From positions 1,674,001 through 1,738,000 of the forward strand of contig NZ_AP024900.1 in the NCBI RefSeq assembly GCF_024347075.1: 64,000 bases of DNA, written 5' to 3'. Below, piece by piece: positions 35,066 to 44,613 of this stretch. The position numbers and the translations under genes are program-made. A model generated the notes under the pieces. That model did not search any database, had not been told where the DNA came from, and saw nothing but the letters and a program-made list of their open reading frames with translations. The stretch is from Vibrio rarus. GTDB lineage: Bacteria > Pseudomonadota > Gammaproteobacteria > Enterobacterales > Vibrionaceae. The stretch's first letter is position 1. Each line of letters begins with the position of its first letter.

Positions 35066-35614
35066 TTATGACGTGGCTGAAATGGCGGTTGCGTGATATC
35101 CCCAACCATCTTTCGCATCTAAAAGTTGATAATTATTGTTCTGGACTTCGCCAGGGAAGAAAACGACTAAACGACCCGTGATACGATCTGCTAGGGCTTC
35201 TACAAGACCAGAAACCGAAGCAAAGCCAAATAAAGTCCCGCACCCTAATAAAGCGACTACACCATCTGGTGATTGAGACTCTTCTACTCTCTCTATGAGT
35301 TTATCGACGAGCTCGTCTGCAAAATCTTCGTACAGCGCTTTCAAATACTCAGGATCTTCAAAGTACGTTTCCTTATATTCATTAGTTGACATCCATTCTT
35401 CGAAACTGAGGGTAAGATCGTGCAAGCTCCATGGATGATTGCTCGCAGTTGTTGCCAGTTCAAAGTCTTCAACCCGCGCTCTGAGTTTTAGCTCGTCTTC
35501 CTTGTGGTACACCAAGAATATGGTTCTTTCTGCAGCCGAGACGGTAGTGGGCCAAGGTGTTGATACATGTTTTTCGTAGCTTCTTAAAAGCTTGGATATT
35601 CTATCTTGCATCAT
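35066..35614 (-). CDS. brxB: BREX protein BrxB
   Basis: 182 residues of the DUF1788 family. The C-terminal phrase RLVVFFPGEVQNNNYQLLDAKDGWGY is close to the conserved BrxB ending; the N-terminal half contains LVYHKEDELKLRARV. BrxB is an essential BREX component whose biochemical role is unclear. Its ATG overlaps the brxA stop (ATGA). Confidence 0.93.
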   Translation of the reverse strand: MMQDRISKLLRSYEKHVSTPWPTTVSAAERTIFLVYHKEDELKLRARVEDFELATTASNHPWSLHDLTLSFEEWMSTNEYKETYFEDPEYLKALYEDFADELVDKLIERVEESQSPDGVVALLGCGTLFGFASVSGLVEALADRITGRLVVFFPGEVQNNNYQLLDAKDGWGYHATAISATS

Positions 35615-36459
35615 TCATTACCCGGCATTTCTATAGTGGGAAACGTTACTTCAACCACTTCACTCGCTTGCTTAAATTTAAGTAGCCCTCTCATAGAGGC
35701 TCGGTGGGCTAAGTCGTATAACTCTTCTTTGTCGTCTGAAAGCAACTGACACCAAAAACTGTCAAATAAACGTTGCCCACTTAAACCGTGGCAATGAGCT
35801 AGAAAAAGAGCAAACGCTACATTGACATAACTTATTTGTGGAGCCTCCCGAGATTTCTTAGAGGAATTAGATAAGTAACCTGCCTGTGACCAACTACTAC
35901 TTAAATTCCGGACTAAAGACTCTAGTGTATTCTTACTAAACTTTTCGGGGTATGCTGCTGCCATGTGCTCTTCGAGATCACTTTTCACAAATGCCGCTCC
36001 AGGCCTCAAAATACAGATCATTGACGCTGAATTGTACAGATAAGGATCACGAGCTATGGCTAGCTGGAAAGCAAGCAAGTCTTGTGCTGATTCATCAAGC
36101 TCCCACCAACTGCGGAACACTTGAAATAGAAATACATCAGGAGACAAAGCATATAGGGTACTCAATGGCTTGAATGTATATTTACGCGAGTTTTCAGTTG
36201 GTTTTTGCAGCAAGTTAAAATCTTCAACATCACTTCGGTAGTCTTCATGAGTTGCTGATTCTGGGCGGCTAAACAGCAATGTCTTTAGCTCTTCTAGCAT
36301 AATTGTACGAGCAGTATGTGCCCCGCTAGTCGTTTTATAGCGAAACCCTATAGAGTCCAGGTTTGATCGACTTTGCGTACTATTATCTTCCAACAAGCTT
36401 TTTACCTTTTCAATTAATATTCTATTTACAGGCACAAATTGTAATTTAATTTTCTGCAA
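35611..36459 (-). CDS. brxA: BrxA-like first gene of the BREX operon
   Basis: 282 residues. Position before brxB and a C-terminus ending in EVVEVTFP suggest BrxA (DUF1819), a DNA-binding BREX protein. It is longer than the usual BrxA of about 200 residues, mostly because of an extra N-terminal part (about 1-80). Helical segments such as LLAFQLAIARDPYL and the AGYLSNSSKK region agree with the family by eye. Moderately confident; a distant homologue filling the same role is possible. It is the promoter-proximal gene of the operon. Confidence 0.65.
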   Translation of the reverse strand: MQKIKLQFVPVNRILIEKVKSLLEDNSTQSRSNLDSIGFRYKTTSGAHTARTIMLEELKTLLFSRPESATHEDYRSDVEDFNLLQKPTENSRKYTFKPLSTLYALSPDVFLFQVFRSWWELDESAQDLLAFQLAIARDPYLYNSASMICILRPGAAFVKSDLEEHMAAAYPEKFSKNTLESLVRNLSSSWSQAGYLSNSSKKSREAPQISYVNVAFALFLAHCHGLSGQRLFDSFWCQLLSDDKEELYDLAHRASMRGLLKFKQASEVVEVTFPTIEMPGNE

Positions 36460-36687
36460 ACTAATATGATGTCATTACTCGTATGTGGCTGAAATCTCAT
36501 CAAACAATCGGATATTTCAATCATTCGAGTGAAAGTTTAAACTTCAAAGTTCGATATCTGTTTTTGACATCGACATGCGGTTCAGTTTTACTCAAGATCT
36601 AAGCGGTCAAAGGCTACCATGTAAGAATGTGTCGCATTTGTTATAAATGGACAAAGTGCGCCTTATATATCAAGGGCTTAGAAACGC
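36460..36687 (-). promoter_or_regulatory. BREX operon leader with a 12-bp palindrome
   Basis: 228 bp between the tRNA terminator and brxA. It contains the perfect palindrome AAGTTTAAACTT (36533-36544), within GAAAGTTTAAACTTCAAAG. No clear -35/-10 pair stands out; TTGACC is seen at 36605-36610 on the minus strand. No copy of the WYL candidate site is present. Confidence 0.4.
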
Positions 36688-36715
36688 AAAAAGGTGTCCG
36701 AATGGACACCTTTTT
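36688..36715 (-). terminator. Terminator downstream of tRNA-Ser
   Basis: Perfect 10-bp stem AAAGGTGTCC / GGACACCTTT with a GAAT loop. On the minus strand it is followed by TTG and Ts. It sits 10-35 bp beyond the tRNA 3' end. Confidence 0.85.
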
Positions 36716-36724
36716 ACTTGAATG

Positions 36725-36812
36725 TGGCGGTGAGTGAGAGATTCGAACTCTCGATACGTTGCCGTATACACGCTTTCCAGGCGTGCTCCTTCAGCCACTC
36801 GGACAACTCACC
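36725..36812 (-). tRNA. tRNA-Ser (GGA anticodon)
   Basis: 88 nt including encoded CCA. The minus strand begins GGTGAGTTGTCCGAGTGGC, has the anticodon stem CACGCCTGGAAAGCGTG (anticodon GGA, reading UCC), a long variable arm and GAGTTCGAATCTC in the T arm, then CACTCACCGCCA. A typical class II tRNA. It marks the boundary between the accessory region on its 3' side and conserved chromosome on its 5' side. Confidence 0.97.
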
Positions 36813-36997
36813 GAATTTGTAGTGTTGACTGTGTGTGTCAACGAGGCGCTAATTTAATGATTTGTTGGCGGTTGGTCAAGTCTATTTGTAGGGTTTTTAC
36901 TATGTTTTTGTTTGTTTGCGCAATTATTGTCTAGTTGGTAAGAAATTAAAGCATTTACTGTGATTTATCACAGCTTTTAGCTTGCTAGGCTTGTACA

Positions 36998-37597
36998 ATG
37001 TGCAAAACCTTTTTATGGATAAACATTTTGGATTTAGCTCAGATTATTGCTCAACCAGAGCTGGAAGATCGCCTTCTTCCTTATCATCAAACACTTGGGT
37101 TTATTACGGCTCTTGCGGCCGCGCCCAATACTCTGGATCCTTCACAATGGATTGCTTACTTATGGGGCGGTGAAGAACAGGCGCCTTTTAGTGATGGGGA
37201 GCAGTTAGAGTCTTATTTAGAGGCGGTCATTGGTTCGTGGAATGCCACTCGCCCTGCTCTGTTTGAAGGCACTTGGCAATGGCCTGTTGAGTGTGACTTA
37301 AATGATCAAGAGATTGTGACTGAAGCCACTAAACAGTTTTGTGAAGGCTTGCTACAAGGGTGGCAGTTAGCTCAGGATGATTGGCAAACGCTGATGCCTG
37401 AAGAGAGTCAAGACAATGCCTTGCTAGGTGGTGTATTGCTTTCTATTAGTATGCTGTACGATCCTGAGACGTCTCTTGCTACCCTTTCTGAAGAAGGGAT
37501 GAACGGTCTGGACCAGTTTGTCGAAATCTTTAACGCTGTGCCTATGATGTTATGTGGTTTAACCCAGCGCGGCGCAACATTGGCTGCTGATCAATAA
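36998..37597 (+). CDS. UPF0149 family protein (YecA/YgfB-like)
   Basis: 199 residues. Phrases such as LGFITALAAAP, WIAYLWGGEEQAPF, FCEGLLQGWQLAQDDW and a late LGGVLLSISMLYDPE match the UPF0149/YecA family of small helical proteins. There is no SEC-C zinc tail at the C-terminus. The ATG at 36998 lacks a strong ribosome site; a start a few codons later (TTG near 37026) is possible. It faces nadA across a strong terminator. Function unclear. Confidence 0.75.
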   Translation: MCKTFLWINILDLAQIIAQPELEDRLLPYHQTLGFITALAAAPNTLDPSQWIAYLWGGEEQAPFSDGEQLESYLEAVIGSWNATRPALFEGTWQWPVECDLNDQEIVTEATKQFCEGLLQGWQLAQDDWQTLMPEESQDNALLGGVLLSISMLYDPETSLATLSEEGMNGLDQFVEIFNAVPMMLCGLTQRGATLAADQ

Positions 37598-37618
37598 ACT
37601 GGCCTGCACCCACAAAAA

Positions 37619-37652
37619 AAGCCCTCGCTATGAATACAATAGCGAGGGCTTT
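37619..37652. terminator. Bidirectional terminator between the UPF0149 gene and nadA
   Basis: Stem AGCCCTCGCTAT / ATAGCGAGGGCT type (at least 9 bp) with runs of A on one side and T on the other, placed between convergent genes. Confidence 0.9.
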
Positions 37653-37688
37653 TCTCATTTTATGCACGATAAAAAGCAATGTATAAAA

Positions 37689-38765
37689 TTACGCGTTGCC
37701 TTTTACTTTTATGTTTAATTGCTCAGCAAAATCTAACATGCGATTGAGTGGAATGAGTGACTTAACTCGTACACTTTCATCGACAAATATCTCGTGCTCG
37801 GCTCCGCCTTCGGCTAATGCTGATTCAATGGCTTTAAGGCCGTTCATGGCCATCCACGGGCAATGAGCACAGCTGCGACAAGTGGCACCTGCACCGGCTG
37901 TTGGGGCTTCGATAAGCTCTTTTTCTGGCACTAACTGCTGCATCTTAAAGAAGATGCCTTTATCCGTTGCCACTATCAGTTTACTTTGCTTGAGTGTTTT
38001 TGCCGCTTTGATAAGTTGGCTGGTTGAGCCTACCGCATCGGCCAGTTCGACTACGCTTGCGGGTGATTCTGGATGCACCAAAATCGCCGCGTCTGGGTAG
38101 ACTGCTTTCATGTCGCGAAGCGCCTTGGCGGAGAACTCATCGTGTACGACACACTCACCGTTCCAAAGTAGCATGTCAGCGCCTGTTTGATTGGCGATGT
38201 AAGAACCTAAATGACGGTCTGGGCCCCAGATAATGGGTGTGCCTTCTGCGTCTAGGTGCTCAACAATTTCTAATGCGATACTGGATGTCACAACCCAATC
38301 GGCGCGCGCTTTTACTGCCGCTGATGTGTTGGCGTAGACCACAACAGTATGGTCCGGGTGTTCATCGCAAAATTGACTAAATTCTTGTTCTGGACAACCG
38401 AGGTCAAGAGAACATTCGGCGGCTAATGTCGGCATTAAAATGGTTTTTTCTGGTGTCAGAATTTTGGCTGACTCCCCCATAAAACGTACCCCTGCAATGA
38501 TCAATGTTTTTGCAGGATGACGATTACCGAACTTGGCCATTTCTAGGGAATCACCGACAAAACCACCGGTCTCTTCAGCTAAGGCTTGGATCTCAGGATC
38601 GGTGTAGTAATGGGCAATCAAAACCGCATCTTTTTGTTGTAGAAGGGTTTTTATGCTCCCCTTGTAAGCCTGTTTCTGCTCATCGCTCAGTGGTACAGGT
38701 TTAGGTGGGAATGGGTAAATTGTTGGTGCTGTTTCTAATATTTGGCTCATTGCAATACTCGGCAA
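37689..38765 (-). CDS. nadA: Quinolinate synthase NadA
   Basis: 358 residues. NadA condenses iminoaspartate with dihydroxyacetone phosphate to quinolinate in de novo NAD synthesis and uses a [4Fe-4S] cluster. Cys residues occur at the expected places ([19 protein letters not shown] and [10 protein letters not shown]). [19 protein letters not shown] and VHPESPASV match the family. Single gene on the minus strand, with the tol-pal cluster upstream of it. Confidence 0.97.
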   Translation of the reverse strand: MPSIAMSQILETAPTIYPFPPKPVPLSDEQKQAYKGSIKTLLQQKDAVLIAHYYTDPEIQALAEETGGFVGDSLEMAKFGNRHPAKTLIIAGVRFMGESAKILTPEKTILMPTLAAECSLDLGCPEQEFSQFCDEHPDHTVVVYANTSAAVKARADWVVTSSIALEIVEHLDAEGTPIIWGPDRHLGSYIANQTGADMLLWNGECVVHDEFSAKALRDMKAVYPDAAILVHPESPASVVELADAVGSTSQLIKAAKTLKQSKLIVATDKGIFFKMQQLVPEKELIEAPTAGAGATCRSCAHCPWMAMNGLKAIESALAEGGAEHEIFVDESVRVKSLIPLNRMLDFAEQLNIKVKGNA

Positions 38766-38814
38766 CTTCCTTTAACTTCGGGCATTGTACACTGCTTTGA
38801 GTGCGCTTGCCAAA

Positions 38815-38852
38815 AGCAAAAAGCTCAACCATTAGCTGGCGAGCTTTTCCAT
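38815..38852 (-). terminator. Terminator after cpoB
   Basis: Stem AAAAGCTC / GAGCTTTT (38819-38826 and 38841-38848) followed on the minus strand by TTTTTGCTTTT. It ends the tol-pal transcript. Confidence 0.7.
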
Positions 38853-38864
38853 TACTTATGGTGA

Positions 38865-39644
38865 TTATTTCAGCTTCTGCAGTTTTTCTTTTGCTAAGCT
38901 TGCAGATGCGCTGTTTGGGTACTCATCTACCGCCTGCTGAAAATATTTTTTCGCGGCTGGATTACTGTTATTTCGCACAGCAATATCCCCTAACTTCACT
39001 AACGCATCGGCGCGTTTGTTCGAGTCTTTGTAAGAGACCACTGTGGCAAATGCTTTAGCAGCTTCTACATCTTTCTTCTGCGTAAAATAGATCTGTCCTA
39101 GCCAGTAATTCGCATTCGCAGAAAAAACTGAGTCGGGGAAATCTTTTTTGAATTGCTCAAGAGCCACTGTCGCTGCATCGAAATCTTTCTTTTTCAAGAC
39201 CAGAGCAACAGCACTGTCATACGCCTGTTGTTCGTCTTGATTTGAGGAATAGTGACCCGTAGTAGCTAGTGCGGTGTCTTGGGCGGGTGTTTTTTTAATG
39301 TTTGCAAGTTCTGAACGAATACGATCTAGCTCGATAAACAAGTCTTTTTGTCGTTCAACAAGCTGGTCTCTTTCGTGATTGCTTCTTTCTAGCTGACCAC
39401 GTAACTCACTAAGATCCATCGACAATTCATCGACTTGTTGCTGCAAATTTGCTTGTACTCGATTACTGTTTTTTAGCAGACGTTCCAGTTTAGCTGTGTG
39501 CGCTTCAGGGGTCACTGTTGTAGGTTTTGAAGCTACAGTGCTACTTGAATTGAGATCAGATACTGGAGCGGGTGCGGCGAATGTAAAACTCGCCGCACTT
39601 GCTAGTAACGTAAACGCAACTACTCGCTTGTAGTTACTGTTCAT
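38865..39644 (-). CDS. cpoB: Cell division coordinator CpoB (YbgF)
   Basis: 259 residues. N-terminal signal peptide ending near AAPAPV, a coiled coil (about 50-115) that trimerises the protein, then three TPR-like repeats (AYDSAVALVLKKKDF, FSANANYWLGQIYF, ASASLAKEKLQKL). CpoB is periplasmic, binds TolA and coordinates peptidoglycan synthesis with outer membrane constriction. Last gene of the tol-pal cluster, 15 bp after pal. Confidence 0.95.
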   Translation of the reverse strand: MNSNYKRVVAFTLLASAASFTFAAPAPVSDLNSSSTVASKPTTVTPEAHTAKLERLLKNSNRVQANLQQQVDELSMDLSELRGQLERSNHERDQLVERQKDLFIELDRIRSELANIKKTPAQDTALATTGHYSSNQDEQQAYDSAVALVLKKKDFDAATVALEQFKKDFPDSVFSANANYWLGQIYFTQKKDVEAAKAFATVVSYKDSNKRADALVKLGDIAVRNNSNPAAKKYFQQAVDEYPNSASASLAKEKLQKLK

Positions 39645-39659
39645 GTTTACTTCCTAGAA

Positions 39660-40235
39660 TTAGTAAACTAAAACTGCACGACGGTTTTTCGCGTACGCTT
39701 CTTCAGTTTGACCAAGTTGTAGAGGTTTCTCTTCACCATAACTTACGATAGTGATTTGGTCAGCTTGAACACCTGACGCTTGTAGGTAGTTAGATACTGC
39801 GTTAGCACGACGTTCGCCTAGAGCGATGTTGTATTCAGGCGTACCGCGTTCATCAGCGTGACCTTCGATAGACACTTTAACGTCTGGGTTTTCACTTAGG
39901 AATTTAGCGTGAGCCGATAGCATTTCTTCGTACTCAGAGCTGATGTTTGAGTTGTCGTAAGCAAAGTAAAGCGTTGTGTTTTCACGTAGTGCTTTTTCTG
40001 CTACTTCACGCTCTTCAGCAAGTTTTTGCTCTTCAGTCATAGGTGATACAACTGTAGTTTCTGATGACGCATCAGTTGTTGTTGTGCCACTGTTAGGATC
40101 AATTGGCGCTGTTTGAGATTGCTGGTTTGTTTGAGCATCAATCGGATCAGTTGCATCATCCGTAGAGCTACAAGCTGTAACAGCAAGAATAGGAAGTGCG
40201 ATTAGCAGCCCTTTAAGTACTTTATTAAGTTGCAT
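39660..40235 (-). CDS. pal: Peptidoglycan-associated lipoprotein Pal
   Basis: 191 residues. Lipobox LAVTAC gives lipidated Cys22. A Thr/Asp/Gln-rich linker leads into an OmpA-like domain (about 80-190) with [16 protein letters not shown] and [13 protein letters not shown]. Pal ties the outer membrane to peptidoglycan and is moved by the TolQRA motor. It follows tolB by 36 bp. Confidence 0.97.
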   Translation of the reverse strand: MQLNKVLKGLLIALPILAVTACSSTDDATDPIDAQTNQQSQTAPIDPNSGTTTTDASSETTVVSPMTEEQKLAEEREVAEKALRENTTLYFAYDNSNISSEYEEMLSAHAKFLSENPDVKVSIEGHADERGTPEYNIALGERRANAVSNYLQASGVQADQITIVSYGEEKPLQLGQTEEAYAKNRRAVLVY

Positions 40236-40271
40236 TATTAAATTTTCCTTATTGTATAAAAAGTAACGTTT

Positions 40272-41621
40272 TTACAAAAACGGAGACCAAGCAGGAGCTC
40301 TTACGCGCCCATTAGTAGTTGGTAGTCTGGCTTTAAACCGTCCATCGATAGAAACCATCGATAATACATTGTTTTTATTATACATCGAGCTGTATATCAC
40401 CATTCCTCCATTTGGAGCTATGCTTGGAGACTCGTCGAGCAGTGTTTTAGTTAACACTTGCACAGCACCTGTCTCCAAATCCTGTTTTGCCAAGTTAAAT
40501 CCTGACGATGACTGATTCACCATAATCATGAAGCGTCCGTCTGGAGTAATTTGACCACCCAAATTTTGGTTTCCTTGCCAAGTTAATCTCTTTGTTGCTC
40601 CACTTGCTAAATTTACTTGATAAATCTGAGGCTTACCACCCCTATCAGAAGTGAATATTAGAGATTTTCCATCTGGATTCCAAAACGGTTCGGTATTGTT
40701 AGCTCGGCCATGAGTCACTTGTTTGAGCTTTCTCGTCGCCAAATCCATAGTGTACACCTGCAAACTGCCCGTTTTTGACAAGACTAATGCCAAAGACTTA
40801 CCGTCGGGAGAGAAAATAGGCGCACCATTATGGCGAGGGAACGAGGTGAGCTTCTCTCTCTTACCGGTGTAAATGTTCATTAAGAAGATTTCAGCATGAC
40901 CACTTTGGAAGCTCACATAAGCTAACTGGCGGCCATCCGGTGACCATGAAGGGGACATTAATGGCTGTTTAGAACGCAAGACTAAGCGCTCGTTGTATCC
41001 ATCGTAATCTGCAATTCTAAGTTGATAAGGGTATTTGTCTTTATCGCTGACGACCACATACGCAATGCGGGTTAAAAAGGCGCCGCGCTCCCCCGTCAGT
41101 TGTTTATACACTAGATCAGAAATGCGATGTGCGTATTCACGCAGACGAGGCCCAGGAACCGTAGCTTGTTTATTAAATAGAATATGATCTTTTGACAGCA
41201 CTAACTGGCCACCTTGCAAAGACTTAGACTGCCCTTTAGTCAAGGCGCCGCGCACAACATCAATTAATTGATACTGAACTTTGTATTTGCCATTGCCCGC
41301 ATCGGTGATAGTCCCTGTAAGCAAGGAATCCACCCCCATCGCTGTCCACGCCGAGTAATTCACATCCTTATCTTGGTAAGGGGTTTGTGGCATTTGACTG
41401 ATGGCCACAGGACTAAACTTGCCACTGCGTTGTAAATCGGAAGCAATAACGGCCGACACATCATGAGGGAGTTTCCCCGGTCCATCCCATTTAAAAGGGA
41501 CTATGCCGATTGGGCGAGCCGAGTTCACCCCTTCTGTAATGACAAGCTCTAGTGATGCATGAGCAAAAGTTACGCTCAAACTGCACATTATAACTAAACT
41601 AGTAAGTAATCGTTTAATCAC
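40272..41621 (-). CDS. tolB: Tol-Pal periplasmic protein TolB
   Basis: About 449 residues from a GTG start at 41621, which has AAGGAA seven bases upstream; the longer TTG-initiated frame to 41645 would overlap tolA. A signal peptide ends near AHA. The N-terminal domain is followed by a six-bladed beta propeller with repeats like [43 protein letters not shown] and [11 protein letters not shown]. TolB binds Pal and TolA in the periplasm. Confidence 0.95.
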   Translation of the reverse strand: MIKRLLTSLVIMCSLSVTFAHASLELVITEGVNSARPIGIVPFKWDGPGKLPHDVSAVIASDLQRSGKFSPVAISQMPQTPYQDKDVNYSAWTAMGVDSLLTGTITDAGNGKYKVQYQLIDVVRGALTKGQSKSLQGGQLVLSKDHILFNKQATVPGPRLREYAHRISDLVYKQLTGERGAFLTRIAYVVVSDKDKYPYQLRIADYDGYNERLVLRSKQPLMSPSWSPDGRQLAYVSFQSGHAEIFLMNIYTGKREKLTSFPRHNGAPIFSPDGKSLALVLSKTGSLQVYTMDLATRKLKQVTHGRANNTEPFWNPDGKSLIFTSDRGGKPQIYQVNLASGATKRLTWQGNQNLGGQITPDGRFMIMVNQSSSGFNLAKQDLETGAVQVLTKTLLDESPSIAPNGGMVIYSSMYNKNNVLSMVSIDGRFKARLPTTNGRVRAPAWSPFL

Positions 41622-41631
41622 CAGGTATTCC

Positions 41632-42687
41632 TTATTCAGGTGCAAAAGTTAAGTTAATATTTTTCAATTTTTCAATCACAGCTTTGTCTTTCGGTAGTGG
41701 GAAACTCGCCACTTTAGATACCGCCAATTTTGCCGCACGACAAAGAGCGTTATCTCCAGAAAGGGTTTTTATGTCACTGACAATAAAACTGGAACCTGTG
41801 CTGAGCAAACGTAAATTAACTCTGCAGTTTTTCCCTTTATACGAGTCCTCTACCAGCAACTCTCGTTGAATCATTTGTTTGTACACTTCGCCCATTCGTG
41901 ACACTTCATCAGTAATGGCGCGATTGCGTGCGCTAGAGTTACTTTCAGCCTCAGCGGAAAGCCCAGAGAAAATATCGTTTAATGCGGCTTCTTTCTCTTT
42001 ACGCTCTCGCTCTAATTGCGCTAAGCGAGCTTTCTCTTTTTTGGCCTTTTCTGCCGCTTCGGCGGCGGCCTTTTGCTCCGCTAGCTTTTGTTGCTCGGCT
42101 TTACGGGCTTTTTCAGCAGCTGCTTTGGCGGCTTTTTCTTTGGCAACACGATCTGCTTCGGCTTTAGCTGCTTTTTGCTTTGCCAACTGCGCCGCTTTTG
42201 CTTTTGCAGCTCGCTGTGCTTCCGCCTTGGCCGCTTTCGCTTTAGCGACTTTGGCCTGTTGCTCTTTTTCCTTTCTTTGCTGCTCTGCAACTTTGGCCCG
42301 TTGCTCTTCTTCTTTACGCTGTTTTTCTTTTAGCTTTCGGTGTTGCTCCGCTTGGCGCGCTTTCTTTTCTGCTTGCGCTTTTTGTTCCGCTAAGCGTCGA
42401 ATACGTTGCTCTTCAGCCTTGCGATTTTTTTCAAGTTGCTCACTTTGCTCACGCAACTTACGAACGCGTTCTTTTTCTGCGTTAGCGGATGCTTGACGTT
42501 GCTCTCTTATTTGTTTCGCTTGCTGTTGAATTACATTGGGGTCAATGATCACCGCCTCAACCATTTTTGGCTTAGGCTGAGGTTTTGACATATTAAATTT
42601 AGTGCCCCAAATCAAAGCAATAACCAACACTAAATGGATGGCAAGTGATATGGCTAGCGATTTAATGAACTTCTTATCTTGTTTCAT
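41632..42687 (-). CDS. tolA: Tol-Pal envelope-spanning protein TolA
   Basis: 351 residues. One membrane helix (about 10-28), a very long Lys/Ala/Glu/Gln helical domain (about 45-235, with AAKAEA- and KAEQQK-type repeats) and a C-terminal globular domain with [12 protein letters not shown] and [17 protein letters not shown], containing the two conserved Cys. TolA links the TolQR motor to Pal and TolB across the periplasm. Length and layout are normal. It lies 13 bp after tolR. Confidence 0.97.
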   Translation of the reverse strand: MKQDKKFIKSLAISLAIHLVLVIALIWGTKFNMSKPQPKPKMVEAVIIDPNVIQQQAKQIREQRQASANAEKERVRKLREQSEQLEKNRKAEEQRIRRLAEQKAQAEKKARQAEQHRKLKEKQRKEEEQRAKVAEQQRKEKEQQAKVAKAKAAKAEAQRAAKAKAAQLAKQKAAKAEADRVAKEKAAKAAAEKARKAEQQKLAEQKAAAEAAEKAKKEKARLAQLERERKEKEAALNDIFSGLSAEAESNSSARNRAITDEVSRMGEVYKQMIQRELLVEDSYKGKNCRVNLRLLSTGSSFIVSDIKTLSGDNALCRAAKLAVSKVASFPLPKDKAVIEKLKNINLTFAPE

Positions 42688-42700
42688 TGGCTATTGGACT

Positions 42701-43144
42701 CTATTCCTTGATGTCCGTTAACAGGCCAACCTTGGCAATACCTGCTTGACTTAATTCATCCAAAACCAACACTACATCCGCGTATGAAGTCGCAGCATCA
42801 CCACCAACAGCCACGGGTGAGTCAGGAGATATCGCTCGCTCAGCTTTCACACGCACTATGACGTCTTCTAGACTCATTCCTCGTTGCATATCTTCATCGT
42901 TGACACTTAAGCCCAGTTCACCTTTTGCATTAATTTCAATGATAATGAAACTTGCTTGGCTATCTCCGGCCATTTCTGAAGCGGGCGTAGCACTGTGTGT
43001 TTTTGGTAATTCAACATCCACACCTTGGGTGATAAATGGCGAGGTCACCATAAAGATAATCAATAACACCAACATGACATCAATGTAAGGTACCACATTA
43101 ATTTCCGCGGTGAGTTTGCGTTTTTTTGGTTGATAACCCGCCAT
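42701..43144 (-). CDS. tolR: Tol-Pal inner-membrane protein TolR
   Basis: 147 residues with one membrane helix carrying the ion-conducting Asp in NVVPYIDVMLVLLIIFM, followed by a periplasmic domain. TolR pairs with TolQ as the proton-driven motor of the Tol system. The ATG is 3 bp after the tolQ stop, so the pair is coupled. Confidence 0.97.
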   Translation of the reverse strand: MAGYQPKKRKLTAEINVVPYIDVMLVLLIIFMVTSPFITQGVDVELPKTHSATPASEMAGDSQASFIIIEINAKGELGLSVNDEDMQRGMSLEDVIVRVKAERAISPDSPVAVGGDAATSYADVVLVLDELSQAGIAKVGLLTDIKE

Positions 43145-43147
43145 TAT

Positions 43148-43831
43148 TTAGTTCCTTTCACTCATCGCTTGACGGTGAAGAATGGCATGAAACTCTTCTG
43201 AGAAGGTGGCGTAAGAGTGTTCTAACTTACCTACTCGGTTACTCAATCGGTTGTAAAACATCACCGCTGGAATCGCGGCAAATAAGCCCATTGCCGTAGC
43301 AATCAAGGCTTCGGCAATACCCGGCGCTACCATTGCTAATGTTGCTTGTTTCACTTGGCCTAATGCGATAAAGGCATGCATGATCCCCCACACGGTACCA
43401 AACAAACCAATATAAGGACTGATTGAGCCGACAGTGGCCAAAAATGGCAAGTTGGTCTCAAGGTTATCCACTTCTTTAGCTACCGAGACACGCATAGCAC
43501 GGCCGGTGCCTTCCATAATAAAATCGGGAGAACTGGCATTGGTGCGACGAAGGCGCGCAAACTCAGTAAAACCTGAATAAAAAATTTCTTCAATGCCGGT
43601 TAAACTTTCTTTACGAGCTTTTACTTCTTGATAAAGTTTTCCCAGATCTTTGCCTGACCAAAACTTATCTTCAAAACGTTCCGTATGAGCATACGCCCCT
43701 GAAATAACTTTACTGCGGCTAATAATCATGGCCCAAGAGGCCACCGACATTCCGACCAAAGTAAGCATTACCAACTGCACTAATAAGCTGGCGTGTAAAA
43801 TAAGATCAATAAAATTGATATCTGCGGACAC
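43148..43831 (-). CDS. tolQ: Tol-Pal inner-membrane motor protein TolQ
   Basis: 227 residues with three membrane helices (about 15-37, 135-157, 170-190), including the family phrases [20 protein letters not shown] and [21 protein letters not shown]. It forms the stator ring around TolR. It starts right after ybgC, which is the usual order. The distantly related ZorA at 2112-3884 belongs to the same motor superfamily. Confidence 0.97.
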   Translation of the reverse strand: MSADINFIDLILHASLLVQLVMLTLVGMSVASWAMIISRSKVISGAYAHTERFEDKFWSGKDLGKLYQEVKARKESLTGIEEIFYSGFTEFARLRRTNASSPDFIMEGTGRAMRVSVAKEVDNLETNLPFLATVGSISPYIGLFGTVWGIMHAFIALGQVKQATLAMVAPGIAEALIATAMGLFAAIPAVMFYNRLSNRVGKLEHSYATFSEEFHAILHRQAMSERN

Positions 43832-43832
43832 T

Positions 43833-44243
43833 TTACGATAACTCCGTGATCATGAAACTGGGTATGGCCTGAGGCCTCATTTTTGCGGTATGAATACATG
43901 CTACCTTAACCATAGCTTTGCACAATACTCTGCCGTCTAGATTGACTATCTCTTGACAAAAATCGAGAGAAGCACGCTTTAATTGAGAGATATGTGTGAG
44001 AACTGTCAGCTGTTGGTCGAGTTTTGCACCTTGCAAAAAATCGATGTCCATATGCCGAACCACAAAACCTAACTGCTGTTGCAATAACATCTCTTGGGAG
44101 ACGCCAATACTTCTTAACATTTCAGTGCGCGCACGCTCAAAATAGTTAAGGTAGTTTGAATGATAAACAATACCGCCAGCGTCCGTATCTTCGTAATAAA
44201 TACGTATTGGCCAACGAAACTGTTTTGTTTGGTCTTGTGACAT
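43833..44243 (-). CDS. ybgC: Acyl-CoA thioesterase YbgC
   Basis: 136 residues with a hotdog fold; the signature [25 protein letters not shown] carries the catalytic Asp. YbgC hydrolyses acyl-CoA and is tied to the Tol-Pal cluster in most gammaproteobacteria. It is the first gene of the cluster here; the 246-bp gap before it holds the cyd terminator and should hold the tol promoter. Confidence 0.95.
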   Translation of the reverse strand: MSQDQTKQFRWPIRIYYEDTDAGGIVYHSNYLNYFERARTEMLRSIGVSQEMLLQQQLGFVVRHMDIDFLQGAKLDQQLTVLTHISQLKRASLDFCQEIVNLDGRVLCKAMVKVACIHTAKMRPQAIPSFMITELS

Positions 44244-44438
44244 TACCTAACACCCTGATCTCTTTGCTTGTAATATACACAATGTATCCCTTTATTATTT
44301 CTGTAACACGTTTTTTTTGATGTAAGCACCACTTTCTTACTCTAAGTGACTAAAATTTGACTCACATCGCAACATTTATTAACAAATTCAGGGTTATGCA
44401 TAGCTAACAATTGCTTAATTATCCAAGTATAGGTCGAA

Positions 44439-44474
44439 AAAAGGCCGCAGTAGGATTACCACTGCGGCCTTATT
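44439..44474 (-). terminator. Terminator after cydX
   Basis: Perfect 11-bp stem AAGGCCGCAGT / ACTGCGGCCTT with a 9-nt loop, followed on the minus strand by TTTTTTCG. It ends the cydABX transcript. The gap between it and ybgC is too short for a ybgE gene. Confidence 0.92.
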
Positions 44475-44489
44475 AGATAAACGCCAGAC

Positions 44490-44600
44490 TTAGTCTTGCT
44501 TATCTTGATCCATCATTTCTGTATGCTCAAGCCATAGAGCATTGATGATGCCGAAAGCACAAGCTAGCAACACACCTAATATCCAAGCAAAATACCACAT
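44490..44600 (-). CDS. cydX: Cytochrome bd-I accessory subunit CydX
   Basis: 36 residues beginning MWYFAWILGVLLACAFGIIN and ending in EHTEMMDQDKQD. One membrane helix, with the conserved W-Y-F-A-W-I-L-G start of CydX. AAGGGA stands seven bases before ATG. CydX stabilises the heme groups of the CydAB oxidase. It follows cydB by 13 bp. Confidence 0.96.
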   Translation of the reverse strand: MWYFAWILGVLLACAFGIINALWLEHTEMMDQDKQD

Positions 44601-44613
44601 ATCTTGTCCCTTA

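Noticed and set aside
1-36724. Mobile element borders or an integrase gene
   Set aside because: No integrase, transposase or clear copy of the tRNA-Ser 3' end was seen by eye at the left side; the island may extend beyond the window.
41879-42496. 205-residue plus-strand ORF opposite tolA
   Set aside because: It is the mirror of the Ala/Lys repeat region of TolA; long antisense frames arise there from codon bias.
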